Source of the DNA: CALOFP01 sp942492635 | GTDB taxonomy: Bacteria; UBP6; UBA1177; CALOFP01 | Assembly (NCBI GenBank): GCA_942492635.1 | Contig: CALOFP010000002.1 | Span: forward strand, 930,001 to 994,000 | Length of the DNA: 64,000 nucleotides | Reading direction: 5' to 3' | Shown here: positions 52,474 through 61,121 of the stretch, one piece after another | Position numbering within the stretch: position 1 is the stretch's first letter | Layout of the letters: each line of letters starts with the position of its first letter | Position numbers and translations under genes: made by a program | Notes under the pieces: generated by a model | What the model was told of the DNA's origin: nothing | What the model saw: the letters and a program-made list of their open reading frames with translations, nothing else | Databases searched by the model: none

Positions 52474-54507
52474 ATGGGAATTCGCATAGTAGAACAGCTT
52501 CGAGAACGACTTTCCCTCATACACCAGGGAAGACTGTTCGACGATGAAGATATCCAGGGCTTTCGCAAGAAGCTTTTTCATTTTACCATTATCTGTCTGC
52601 TGTGCGTAGGTACCCTTCTCTATGTTCCCGCAATGATTTTCGGTGTGAGAAACGGAATGTGGACTATCGTAATGATCGATACCCTTGTCTATCTATCCGG
52701 TCTTGCAGTATTTTTCCTAAGAAGGTTCTCATTTCACGCAAGTGTATCTGCCGGGCTGCTCATGTTCTATGTCATGAGCCTCGCCCTGCTCCTCGGAGGG
52801 CAGTCTCTTTCTGTCGGAATTATCTGGCTTTTCTCCTTCCCGATCTTTTCAGGGGTACTTCTCGGCATGAGATACGCCTTCCTCAGTCTCGGAGTGAATA
52901 TTGTCACGGCTCTGGTTCTGGGCTGGCTGATCGGAAGCGGTTCGTTCGTGATAGATTCCGGCGTCAACTATTCCGATGTGAGATGGGTTTCCCTGTTTTT
53001 TCACTTCGTGCTGCTTAACGGAGTGGTGACCTTAATGCTCTCTCAGCTTATCAAGGGGTTGAGGAAGTCCTTTCAGAAAGAGCGCAGCGCAACGTGGAAA
53101 CTGGAAGAGGAGAGGCAGAAGCTGCTGAAGATGAACGAGAGGTTGAAAAAGGAGGTCAGCGAGAGGATGAGGGCTGAGGAGGCGCTTTTCGAAAGCGAGG
53201 AGAAGGCAAGCTTCTACGCATCCCACGATCCGCTAACATCCCTGAGCAACCGCAGTCGTTTCATGGAGCGCATGGAGGAGGAGAGACAAAAGTGCGATTC
53301 TCTGCACACCTCCCTTTCCCTCATAATATTCCGTATAGACCGATTCAAGGAGATTAACGACATCTACGGACGTGATGTCGGAGACATGCTCCTGAAAGAG
53401 GTCAGCCACGATCTCCAGACGGTTTTTCCTGGAACCGTGGAGATCGGAAGATTCGGAGGAAATCGGTTCTGCATTCTTATACCCTCAAGTGACAGACTTG
53501 TCGGGGACGAGTCTGTCAAAATGCTCTTCGGAATATTTTCCCACAGTTTCATGCTTGGAGGGAACGATATAAAGACTAGCTGTTCCGCCGGGATAGCCCA
53601 GTATCCGGACGACGGTGAAACTGGCGAGATACTTGTCAACAATGCCGAGACCGCAATGCGTATGGCAAGAAACCAGGGCGGAGCTATCTGGCACAACTTC
53701 GATCTTCGAATGAACGTTGAAATGATCTCCAGAATCAGGATGGAAAAGGAGATGATGGAGGGAATAGTCAACGACGAATTCTTTCCCTACTACCAGCCCA
53801 AGGTGGACAACGGCGGTAAGATTGTCGGAATGGAGGCTCTTATCCGCTGGAAGAGCCCGAACAGGAAGGGACTCATCCAGCCGGGACGTTTTATTCCCCT
53901 TGCTGAAGAGAACGGCATGATCTGTGAAATCGGCAATATTGTTCTTCGAAAATCGTGCATACAGATGAAAATATGGCACGAGATGGGAATCGAGGGAATT
54001 CGTGTTTCCGTTAATCTCAGTCCGCAGGAGCTTAAGCAGCCCGATCTTATCGGCAATATAATGGAGATACTGGACAGCACTCGCCTTGATCCGGGCCTTC
54101 TGGAGCTGGAGATAACCGAAAGCGGTATCATGGAAAACGAAAGAGAGAGCGTCAGAAAGCTCAATGAAATAAAATCCATCGGAATATCAATATCCGTAGA
54201 TGATTTTGGAACGGGTTACTCATCTCTTGCCAAGATAAAGGACTATCCCATAGATGTTCTTAAGGTTGATAAGAGTTTTGTGGACAACCTGCCGGACGAT
54301 CCCAAGTCCGCTACAATTGCTAAAACAATAATCGATCTCGGTCATTCTCTCGGATTCAAAGTCGTTGCAGAAGGAGTTGAGGATGAAAGACAGCTGGAGT
54401 ATCTCAAGGAGAGAGGATGCGATATCTACCAGGGATATTACTTCAGCAAGCCTGTTTCCGCAGAAGATTTCGAGCAGATGGTTCGAGACAGGGTTCAACT
54501 TCCGTAA
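52474..54507 (+). CDS. Membrane GGDEF-EAL protein, degenerate cyclase and intact phosphodiesterase
   Basis: 677 residues. Five or six helices (about 30-190) are followed by a coiled coil (about 195-240), GGDEF (about 245-400) and EAL (about 420-670). The cyclase site is degenerate: RFGGNRF near 326 instead of GG(D/E)EF, and no RxxD inhibitory site. The EAL domain keeps MEALIRW (near 453), the metal-binding DDFGTGYSSL (near 575) and EGVED (near 633), so it probably degrades cyclic-di-GMP, with the GGDEF part as a possible GTP sensor. It would oppose the cyclase at 3951-6554. It follows the PspC gene closely, hinting at coupling to envelope state. Confidence 0.92.
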   Translation: MGIRIVEQLRERLSLIHQGRLFDDEDIQGFRKKLFHFTIICLLCVGTLLYVPAMIFGVRNGMWTIVMIDTLVYLSGLAVFFLRRFSFHASVSAGLLMFYVMSLALLLGGQSLSVGIIWLFSFPIFSGVLLGMRYAFLSLGVNIVTALVLGWLIGSGSFVIDSGVNYSDVRWVSLFFHFVLLNGVVTLMLSQLIKGLRKSFQKERSATWKLEEERQKLLKMNERLKKEVSERMRAEEALFESEEKASFYASHDPLTSLSNRSRFMERMEEERQKCDSLHTSLSLIIFRIDRFKEINDIYGRDVGDMLLKEVSHDLQTVFPGTVEIGRFGGNRFCILIPSSDRLVGDESVKMLFGIFSHSFMLGGNDIKTSCSAGIAQYPDDGETGEILVNNAETAMRMARNQGGAIWHNFDLRMNVEMISRIRMEKEMMEGIVNDEFFPYYQPKVDNGGKIVGMEALIRWKSPNRKGLIQPGRFIPLAEENGMICEIGNIVLRKSCIQMKIWHEMGIEGIRVSVNLSPQELKQPDLIGNIMEILDSTRLDPGLLELEITESGIMENERESVRKLNEIKSIGISISVDDFGTGYSSLAKIKDYPIDVLKVDKSFVDNLPDDPKSATIAKTIIDLGHSLGFKVVAEGVEDERQLEYLKERGCDIYQGYYFSKPVSAEDFEQMVRDRVQLP

Positions 54508-54704
54508 TAAAGCTATGGTCGAACGGCAATTTTTCAGCTGGTATGATCTAATTCTGTAAGTCGGAAAAGACGAAAGTTTCAACTATGTCGTAATCTATCG
54601 GTCGATAAAAATATCCGACTCATGATGTCTAACCTTTTTGAAATCATAGATGAATTTGAAGTGCGGCTTCTGTACAAAACCTGACACCAATTTTATGTTT
54701 TAAT

Positions 54705-57182
54705 CTAGATCTCGATTTTCACAGGTTTCACGTTCCAGATCTCTTCGCTGTACTGGCGAATGGTTCTGTCGCTGGAGAATTTTCCGCTTCGGGCTGTATT
54801 GAGAATCGATTTTCTGGTCCACTCAGCCTGGTTACGGTACAGTGCGTTAACCTTTTCCTGGGCTTCGATATAGGATTCGTAATCTGCCAGGTGGCAGTAG
54901 TTGTCGCCGTAGAGCAGGAGCGAGTTGTATATGGGTTGGAATATCTCCGGTTCGTCCGGGGCAAAGTAACTGCTTCCGATCATGTCGATCACTTTGGCAA
55001 GTTCGCTGTTTTTCCTGTAGTAGTCCATGGGATTGTATCCGTTAAGCTTCAATTCCCTTACTTCGTTGGCTTTTAATCCGAAGATGAAGATATTCTCCTC
55101 TCCCACTTCTTCCATCATCTCCACATTTGCTCCGTCAAGTGTACCTATTGTGAGAGCTCCGTTGAGCATGAACTTCATGTTTCCTGTTCCGCTCGCCTCG
55201 TAACCGGCCGTACTTATCTGCTCCGACAGGTCGCTTGCCGGGATTATCTTCTCCGCCATTGAGACGCAGTAGTTGCTCAGGAACACAACCTTGAGCTTAT
55301 CCTTCACATCCGGATCGTTGTTAACGGTTTTCGCTACCGAATTAATCAGTTTAATTACAAGTTTGGCCATGAAATATCCCGGCGCGGCCTTGCCTCCGAA
55401 GATGACGGTTCTGGGAACGAAATCCATCTGGGGATGCTTCTTTATCCTGTTGTAGAGAGTTATCACGTGCAGGACGTTGAGAAGCTGCCTCTTGTACTCA
55501 TGCATTCTTTTTATGTGTACGTCGAACATCGATTCCGGGTTGACGGTTATTCCCGTGTAGTCCTTTATGAATCTCGCCAGATGCTTTTTGGAGAGCCACT
55601 TGGATTCCTGCCATAGTTCGTGGAAGTTGGGATCGTCCACAGCCTCTTCAAGTTTTCTCAGCTGGTCCAGATCCGTAACCCAGCCGTCGCCGATTCTTTC
55701 ACTGATTATGTTGGCGAGAAAAGGATTGGATTTCTTGAGCCATCGCCTCGGAGTGATTCCGTTGGTCTTGTTGTTGAATTTTTCGGGCGTGAGCTTGTAG
55801 AAGTTTGAAAATATGCGTTCCTTGAGTATCTCCGTGTGAAGGGCGGAAACTCCGTTTACCGAGTGGCTTCCGGCAATCGCAAGGTTGGCCATCTTGATGG
55901 TTTTCGGTGCTCCTTCGGCGATAATTGAAATATGTCGAACTTTGTGAAGATCAAAGTTATAGAAATCCCTCACCTCATTTAGGTTCCTTCTGTTGATTTC
56001 GTAAATTATCTGCAGGTGTCTGGGAAGAAGCTTTTCAAATATCTCCACACTCCATGTTTCAAGAGCTTCCGGAAGTACCGTATGGTTTGTGTATGCGAAG
56101 GTGGCCTTGGTTATTTCCCACGCATCGTGCCACTCCATCTCCTCTTCGTCCATGAAGAATCTCATCAGTTCGGGAATCGCAAGTGTCGGATGTGTATCGT
56201 TGAGCTGTATTGCAACCTTGTCTGCGAATTTGGAAAAGTCGCTGTGGCGTCTTCTGTAGTTTTTTATGATGTCCTGAAGGGTTGCACTTACGAAAAAATA
56301 CTGCTGCTTGAGTCTTAGGAGTTTGCCCAGATATACGTTGTCGTTGGGGTAGAGAACCTTCGATATGTTTTCTGAGTTGTTCTTATCCTGAACCGCCGCC
56401 ATGTAATCCCCTTTGTTGAAGTATGTGAAGTCGAATTCGTTTGTTGTCGTTGCCTGCCACAGCCTCAGATTGTTCACCGTGTTGTTCATGTATCCCGGTA
56501 TCGGGATATCGAATGCCACAGCAAGAACATCCTCAGTATCTGCCCAGCGGAAATGGTGTCTTCCGTCCCTTGTTTCACTGACAACCCTTCCGCCGAACTT
56601 TACTGTGTATACCAGTTCCCTTCTCATAATTTCCCATGGACAGCCGAACTTGAGCCATCTGTCGGGGAGTTCTATCTGGTAGCCGTCCTTGAGAGACTGG
56701 TTGAAAATTCCGAATTCGTAGCGAATTCCGTATCCCGTTGCGGGAATTCCCATGGTTGCCATTGAGTCAAGGAAGCAGGCTGCAAGCCTTCCCAGACCTC
56801 CGTTCCCGAGCCCCATATCCGGTTCCTCGTCCCTTATGTCCTCCAGGTTGTACCCGATTGAACTGAGAATGTCGCTGCATTCACGGTAGTAGCCCATGTT
56901 TATAAGAGTGTTGCCCAGAAGTCGGCCCATTAGAAACTCCATGGAGAGGTAGTAGACCTGTTTTGCATCTCTTTTTCTGTACTCCTCCTGTGTTCGAAGC
57001 CATTTTCTTATGAGACGGTGACGAATTGCCATGGAGAGACCGATGTAGGTATCCTGTCCCGTGACCGTTGTCTTGTCCTTTACAAGAAAGTATTCCATTG
57101 CCTCTGCAAAATCCTGCTCCAGAGATTCAAGCCTGACCGATGTACCGTCGGTAAAAAATATGGACTCTTCTTTCTTCGTCAT
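54705..57182 (-). CDS. glgP: Glycogen/starch/maltodextrin phosphorylase
   Basis: Releases glucose-1-phosphate from alpha-1,4-glucans. 825 residues from ATG 57182, chosen because GGAGGAG lies directly upstream; a TTG at 57215 would overlap the -10 box. All landmarks of GT35 phosphorylases: LGNGGLGRLAACFLDS near 115, QLNDTHPTLAIPELMR, and the pyridoxal-phosphate Lys in ASGTGNMKFMLNG near 660. It is transcribed alone. It can feed glucose-1-phosphate toward NDP-glucose, the donor used by the sucrose-phosphate synthase at 13.6 kb, and breaks down storage glucan that sucrose synthase could help build. Confidence 0.95.
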   Translation of the reverse strand: MTKKEESIFFTDGTSVRLESLEQDFAEAMEYFLVKDKTTVTGQDTYIGLSMAIRHRLIRKWLRTQEEYRKRDAKQVYYLSMEFLMGRLLGNTLINMGYYRECSDILSSIGYNLEDIRDEEPDMGLGNGGLGRLAACFLDSMATMGIPATGYGIRYEFGIFNQSLKDGYQIELPDRWLKFGCPWEIMRRELVYTVKFGGRVVSETRDGRHHFRWADTEDVLAVAFDIPIPGYMNNTVNNLRLWQATTTNEFDFTYFNKGDYMAAVQDKNNSENISKVLYPNDNVYLGKLLRLKQQYFFVSATLQDIIKNYRRRHSDFSKFADKVAIQLNDTHPTLAIPELMRFFMDEEEMEWHDAWEITKATFAYTNHTVLPEALETWSVEIFEKLLPRHLQIIYEINRRNLNEVRDFYNFDLHKVRHISIIAEGAPKTIKMANLAIAGSHSVNGVSALHTEILKERIFSNFYKLTPEKFNNKTNGITPRRWLKKSNPFLANIISERIGDGWVTDLDQLRKLEEAVDDPNFHELWQESKWLSKKHLARFIKDYTGITVNPESMFDVHIKRMHEYKRQLLNVLHVITLYNRIKKHPQMDFVPRTVIFGGKAAPGYFMAKLVIKLINSVAKTVNNDPDVKDKLKVVFLSNYCVSMAEKIIPASDLSEQISTAGYEASGTGNMKFMLNGALTIGTLDGANVEMMEEVGEENIFIFGLKANEVRELKLNGYNPMDYYRKNSELAKVIDMIGSSYFAPDEPEIFQPIYNSLLLYGDNYCHLADYESYIEAQEKVNALYRNQAEWTRKSILNTARSGKFSSDRTIRQYSEEIWNVKPVKIEI

Positions 57183-57214
57183 CTTCTCCTCCAGCTCCTG
57201 TGAATGTTTTCTCA

Positions 57215-57242
57215 ATTATATTGCGTCTATTGAGATATTCAA
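57215..57242 (-). promoter_or_regulatory. Sigma-70 promoter of glgP
   Basis: On the minus strand TTGAAT (57237-57242), 16-nt spacer, perfect TATAAT (57215-57220), about 33 bases before ATG 57182. The placement also supports the shorter start of glgP. Confidence 0.55.
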
Positions 57243-57252
57243 ATAATAGGCT

Positions 57253-57636
57253 GTGCCGATCGAAATAAAAAGATGGTTATCATCAAATAATCCGGAAGTT
57301 CTGAATCCAACTTACAGGGACGAACCGTTCCGCGGCAGGAATATGAGACTTTTGAAATTTGAAATTCCCTTGAAGAAAATATCGGAATATCTGCAGCGGA
57401 TGAAGCATCTGAGAAAGAGTATTCGAATTGACACTACCGATGGATTCGCAAGAACCACAAATTTCGGACAGACACTTGCTTTCAAGTTTCCGGATAACAG
57501 ATACCGAGATGATCACACTCGTCTGACCGATCTTTTAAACAGCTGTTGGAACGATAGCGCTGTTACATTGATTGAAAAAACAGATAGGCGGACAATTGTT
57601 GCCGATCAAAGAATTCGAAGACATATTTATTGCTGA
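57253..57636 (+). CDS. Hypothetical protein
   Basis: 127 residues from a GTG at 57253 with no ribosome-binding site; an ATG at 57343 with AGGA just upstream would give 97 residues. The composition looks protein-like (EIPLKKISEYLQRMKHLRK, RIDTTDGFARTTNFGQTLAF), without signal peptide or helices. I recognise no family. It lies between divergent glgP and the end of the Mla operon, with no partner. It could be a real orphan or a remnant. Confidence 0.45.
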   Translation: MPIEIKRWLSSNNPEVLNPTYRDEPFRGRNMRLLKFEIPLKKISEYLQRMKHLRKSIRIDTTDGFARTTNFGQTLAFKFPDNRYRDDHTRLTDLLNSCWNDSAVTLIEKTDRRTIVADQRIRRHIYC

Positions 57637-57750
57637 AAATTCCGGCCCTTATCGAACTTGTCTGTTTTTTTAAATTTAATAACTGTCGGTTCTTTGGGGT
57701 CAGAATGCAGATTGAAATTCAGGAGTATCTTGTCTCAGTGAAACTCTGTT

Positions 57751-59265
57751 TTACGGTGTGGGAACCGACTTCAGGATTCCCTTCAGGTCGTCGTCGTCGA
57801 AACGGAGCCCTGCTCCGAAATAGTAGTCCCTTTCTTCGGACCAGAGAAGATCGTCCACGCCTCCGGTTAAGTAAAGCCAGTTGAACGGTTCGAATGAACT
57901 CCAGCGCAGGGGATGGATATTCGTGTAGATTCTCATGTAGGGATTTTCATCACGGGCCATGTCGAACATCTCAGTACCCACTTCAACCGCTTCAATCGGT
58001 GTTACGTCAACTCCGAATCCTGCGGTGTTCTGGATGATTCCTCCTCGGATGCTTACAGGTCCCCAGGTTCGTCCGATCAGTGCGTTCAGCTTGATTTCGC
58101 TTTTGTATTTCTCTTCACGCTCTGTGATCTCCTCGGATGTTTTTGATCCGTCGGGATTCGTAGTTACCACTGTTTTGGTCGAATCTGTTATGTCTATTTC
58201 ACCCTTCGGATCGTCTACGACTCCGATTGTGTAGAATTTACCTTCTCTTGGAGATAGTATCACGTTGGCCTGTGTCCTGAACTTATCGTGTTTTACAAGA
58301 TAGGATGAGTTGAAGTCCACCTTCACCTTGAGTCCGAGAGTCGAATCGGCATAATCGGAAGTTTTAGTCATGATGTTTGAGAGGTTGTCGTAGAGCTTTT
58401 CATCGTTCAGAAGTTTTCCTATGTTTCCTTCTCCACGTTTGATTTTGGCAGTTATCTCCTTGACGTTGTCAAGAGTATCTCCCGATGCAGCAATCTGCTT
58501 TGAAAGGATCTGCAGGGAATCCCTGACAGCCTGCAGGGATTCCTTTATGGTTTCGTCGTTATCGCCGATCATGGAGTTTATCTTTTCTGTCAGGATAACG
58601 GTGTTTTGTAAAAGCTTGGAAAATCGCTCCATTTCGGCCTCGGAACGTCTGTCAACCTTCTCTGTAATTCTGGATATGTGGAAGAGTGTTTTTCTTAGAA
58701 ACCTGAGGTTCTGCTCTACCATCAGAGCACTGGATTCGCTGGTTTTTGTCATTGCGTCGATGAACTTGCTAATCTTTCCCTCCACTCCTTGCTTGCCGAG
58801 AAAGGTGTTGAGGTACTTGATGATGAGATTTGCGTTTTCCGTTGTGTTCTTTAGATTTTCCATTGCCGTATCGAGGGCGGTTTTGCTAATGACATTGCCT
58901 ATGGTATCTCCGTCCTTGAGGGGATTTGACTTATCTGTTCCGGGACTGACGTAGATGATACTTGTTCCCAGAACCGACTCCATCTTTTTTATCAGCGTGG
59001 AATCTCTGTAGACCTTGACCTTCTCTGAAATGTCGATGGCAACCTTGGCCATATTGTTGTCAAGACTTATCTCCGTAAGTTTTCCGACGTTAACTCCGGC
59101 AACAAGAACATTTGAATCGGGAAGAAGGCCTGATGCGTCTTCGAGGTAGGCGTAGAGCCTGTACGTTTTTCCCTGATCGAACTTGTCTGCGGTTTTCATC
59201 ATGTAGAGGACAATCAGAACCATCGTTATGGAGAAAAAGAGCCCTATTTTAACGAATCTGTTCAT
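57751..59265 (-). CDS. mlaD: MlaD/Mce-family lipid transport protein with a long C-terminal region
   Basis: Periplasmic substrate-binding part of an Mla-type phospholipid transporter. 504 residues: an N-terminal anchor helix (about 6-24), an MCE domain (about 35-115, YLEDASGLLPDSNVLVAGVNVGKL), a helical tube-forming stretch (about 125-300), then a beta-rich C-terminal portion (about 305-504, ending YYFGAGLRFDDDDLKG). That end reads like outer-membrane-type strands or a soluble beta-barrel. E. coli MlaD is much shorter; single-MCE proteins with long tails are known in other phyla and may bridge the periplasm. Start supported by AGGAGA. It is third in an mlaE-mlaF-mlaD operon. Confidence 0.9.
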   Translation of the reverse strand: MNRFVKIGLFFSITMVLIVLYMMKTADKFDQGKTYRLYAYLEDASGLLPDSNVLVAGVNVGKLTEISLDNNMAKVAIDISEKVKVYRDSTLIKKMESVLGTSIIYVSPGTDKSNPLKDGDTIGNVISKTALDTAMENLKNTTENANLIIKYLNTFLGKQGVEGKISKFIDAMTKTSESSALMVEQNLRFLRKTLFHISRITEKVDRRSEAEMERFSKLLQNTVILTEKINSMIGDNDETIKESLQAVRDSLQILSKQIAASGDTLDNVKEITAKIKRGEGNIGKLLNDEKLYDNLSNIMTKTSDYADSTLGLKVKVDFNSSYLVKHDKFRTQANVILSPREGKFYTIGVVDDPKGEIDITDSTKTVVTTNPDGSKTSEEITEREEKYKSEIKLNALIGRTWGPVSIRGGIIQNTAGFGVDVTPIEAVEVGTEMFDMARDENPYMRIYTNIHPLRWSSFEPFNWLYLTGGVDDLLWSEERDYYFGAGLRFDDDDLKGILKSVPTP

Positions 59266-59274
59266 ATCAATCTC

Positions 59275-60027
59275 CTAAAGACTCCTTTTGAATGTGTTTT
59301 CAATGAATTGGTTGAGGACAGGGTGGGCCGACTTTTCAGCCTCGGTGGGGGTTCCGAAAAATTCGATGTTTCCCTCGTATAAAAAAGCGATCCTGTCGGC
59401 TATGCGGAACGTGGCTGCAATGTCGTGGCTGATTACGATACAGGTGAGTCCCAGCTCCCTGTTTATCTTCAGGGTAAGGTTGTCGATGCTTTCGGCGAGG
59501 ATGGGGTCCAGTCCGGTTGTCGGTTCGTCGAAAAGTATCACCTTCGGTTCGACAGCGAGAGCTCTCGCGAGTCCGACGCGTTTTCTCATTCCTCCGGAAA
59601 GTTCGGAAGGCAGTTTCCTTTCAATTCCGGGAAGTTCAATAAGTTCCAGAAGGTTGCTCACCTTGCGAGACATCTCGGGTCCCCTTTTCATTCCGAGAAG
59701 TTCAACCATGGGAAAGGCGATGTTTTCCTCGACGTTCATGGAGTCGAACAGGGCTGCATCCTGGAAAAGGTAGCCGAAACTTCTCCTCATATCGAGCCAC
59801 TCCATTTCCGAGGCACCCACCATCTCCTTGCCTTCGTAGATGATGCTGCCCTTTTCGGGGGAAAGTATCCCTATTATGTTTTTGAGGAGAACCGACTTTC
59901 CGGTGCCGCTCTTTCCGATGATTACCGATATCTTTCCACGTTCGAAGGTGAGATTCACACCGTCAAGAATTTTCTGATCTCCGAAACTTTTATGGAGATT
60001 TTTTACTTCAAGAATTATATCTGTCAT
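59275..60027 (-). CDS. mlaF: Mla-type ABC transporter ATPase
   Basis: 250 residues. Walker A GKSGTGKSV (last residue Val where Ser/Thr is usual), Q-loop FGYLFQDAALFDSM, signature LSGGMRKRVGLARAL, Walker B VILFDEPTTGLDP, and H-loop VISHDIAATF. The LFQDAALFDSMNV and GMRKRV patterns are typical of the MlaF group. It powers lipid movement with the MlaE permease, whose gene it overlaps by 4 bases (ATGA), and it ends just before mlaD. No mlaB or mlaC gene is adjacent. Confidence 0.92.
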   Translation of the reverse strand: MTDIILEVKNLHKSFGDQKILDGVNLTFERGKISVIIGKSGTGKSVLLKNIIGILSPEKGSIIYEGKEMVGASEMEWLDMRRSFGYLFQDAALFDSMNVEENIAFPMVELLGMKRGPEMSRKVSNLLELIELPGIERKLPSELSGGMRKRVGLARALAVEPKVILFDEPTTGLDPILAESIDNLTLKINRELGLTCIVISHDIAATFRIADRIAFLYEGNIEFFGTPTEAEKSAHPVLNQFIENTFKRSL

Positions 60028-60815
60028 CTGAAAAGTGTCTTTATCATTATGTCGGCCATTATGTAATCGGCAATGAGAATTGAAACGGACGATGTTACAA
60101 CCGCTGTCGTAGTCGCCTCTCCGACGCCCTTTGCTCCGTTTTTCGTATAGTAGCCGCAGTAGCAGCAGATCGAACTCACGATGAATCCCATGACCGCCGA
60201 CTTTATAAGTCCCGAATAGATGTCGACGGGGTCAACCAGCCAGTACATCCGGTCAAAAAATCCCGCAGAATCCACTCCCAGAAACTTGACTGCGACGATA
60301 TACGTGCCGAAAACACCCACAAGGTTGGATATCGCGGTGAGAACCGGAAAAACCAGAATCGATGCAAAAACCCTGGGCACTACAAGGTAGTGGATAGGGT
60401 TTACCGCCATCGTTTCCATGGCGTCGATCTGTTCCGTAACCCTCATGGTTCCGAGTTCCGCAGCCATCGCAGATCCGTTTTTGGCGATGAGCATGAGGGT
60501 GGTCATAATGGGAGCAAGCTCCCTGCCGAGAGTCATGGCGACAGTCGCTCCTACCAGGATTTCGGCCCTGAATATCCGCATGATTTGGGTGATTTGAAGT
60601 GCGAAAATCATTCCCACGGCCATTGAGGTCAGTGTTATTATGGGGACGGAGTTTACACCGATTTTCTCTACATAGCTGAAAAGAAGGCGAATTCTTCGTG
60701 GACTCTTGAGGCTCCATCGAAAGATGGAGGCCAGAAAGATGTAGTATCTCCCGAGTTTTTCAAATGAGTTGTTTAAATAAATTCCGACTTTTTCGAAAAG
60801 ATTTACAAAAAACAT
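60024..60815 (-). CDS. mlaE: Mla-type ABC transporter permease
   Basis: 263 residues, five to six helices, MlaE/YrbE family: VPIITLTSMAVGMIFALQ, TLGRELAPIMTTLMLIAKNGSAMAAELGTM, and EQIDAMETMAVNPIHYLV are hallmark stretches. First gene of the operon. The ribosome-binding site is weak. A possible promoter on the minus strand is TTGTAA (60866-60871) and TATAAC (60845-60850) with a short 15-nt spacer. Confidence 0.92.
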   Translation of the reverse strand: MFFVNLFEKVGIYLNNSFEKLGRYYIFLASIFRWSLKSPRRIRLLFSYVEKIGVNSVPIITLTSMAVGMIFALQITQIMRIFRAEILVGATVAMTLGRELAPIMTTLMLIAKNGSAMAAELGTMRVTEQIDAMETMAVNPIHYLVVPRVFASILVFPVLTAISNLVGVFGTYIVAVKFLGVDSAGFFDRMYWLVDPVDIYSGLIKSAVMGFIVSSICCYCGYYTKNGAKGVGEATTTAVVTSSVSILIADYIMADIMIKTLFR

Positions 60816-61121
60816 AAATATCTTTGCAAGGATAGTAAAAAACAGTTATAGACGGTTAAAACTTATTACAAAACCCTGTTTTAGTCAAGTAAAAGGGTTT
60901 GAACGGTTCCTGATTTTAGCCTGAAAGTTTCGGTAACTTAGTGAAAACAATATTTCTCATTCGAAAAAGGAAATTTGAAAGAATCTTCAATCGAGATCCT
61001 GCGCCGGCTTGTTGATGTAACGGTGCTGATTCCGATTTGGTTCTTGTCCTGCTCGGTGTTTCCTTTTGGGTGGCTCTTCTGTTCTCTGATGTTTCAGGCT
61101 CTTGCCGGATTGATTTCAGGA
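60816..61121. other. Intergenic region, promoter of the Mla operon
   Basis: About 306 bases. Apart from possible -35/-10 boxes of the Mla operon (60845-60871) and an AAACCC/GGGTTT inverted repeat (about 60872-60900), I see nothing firm. Short frames on both strands (60916-61134 minus, 60975-61226 plus) overlap the kinase 3' end and lack support. Confidence 0.4.
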
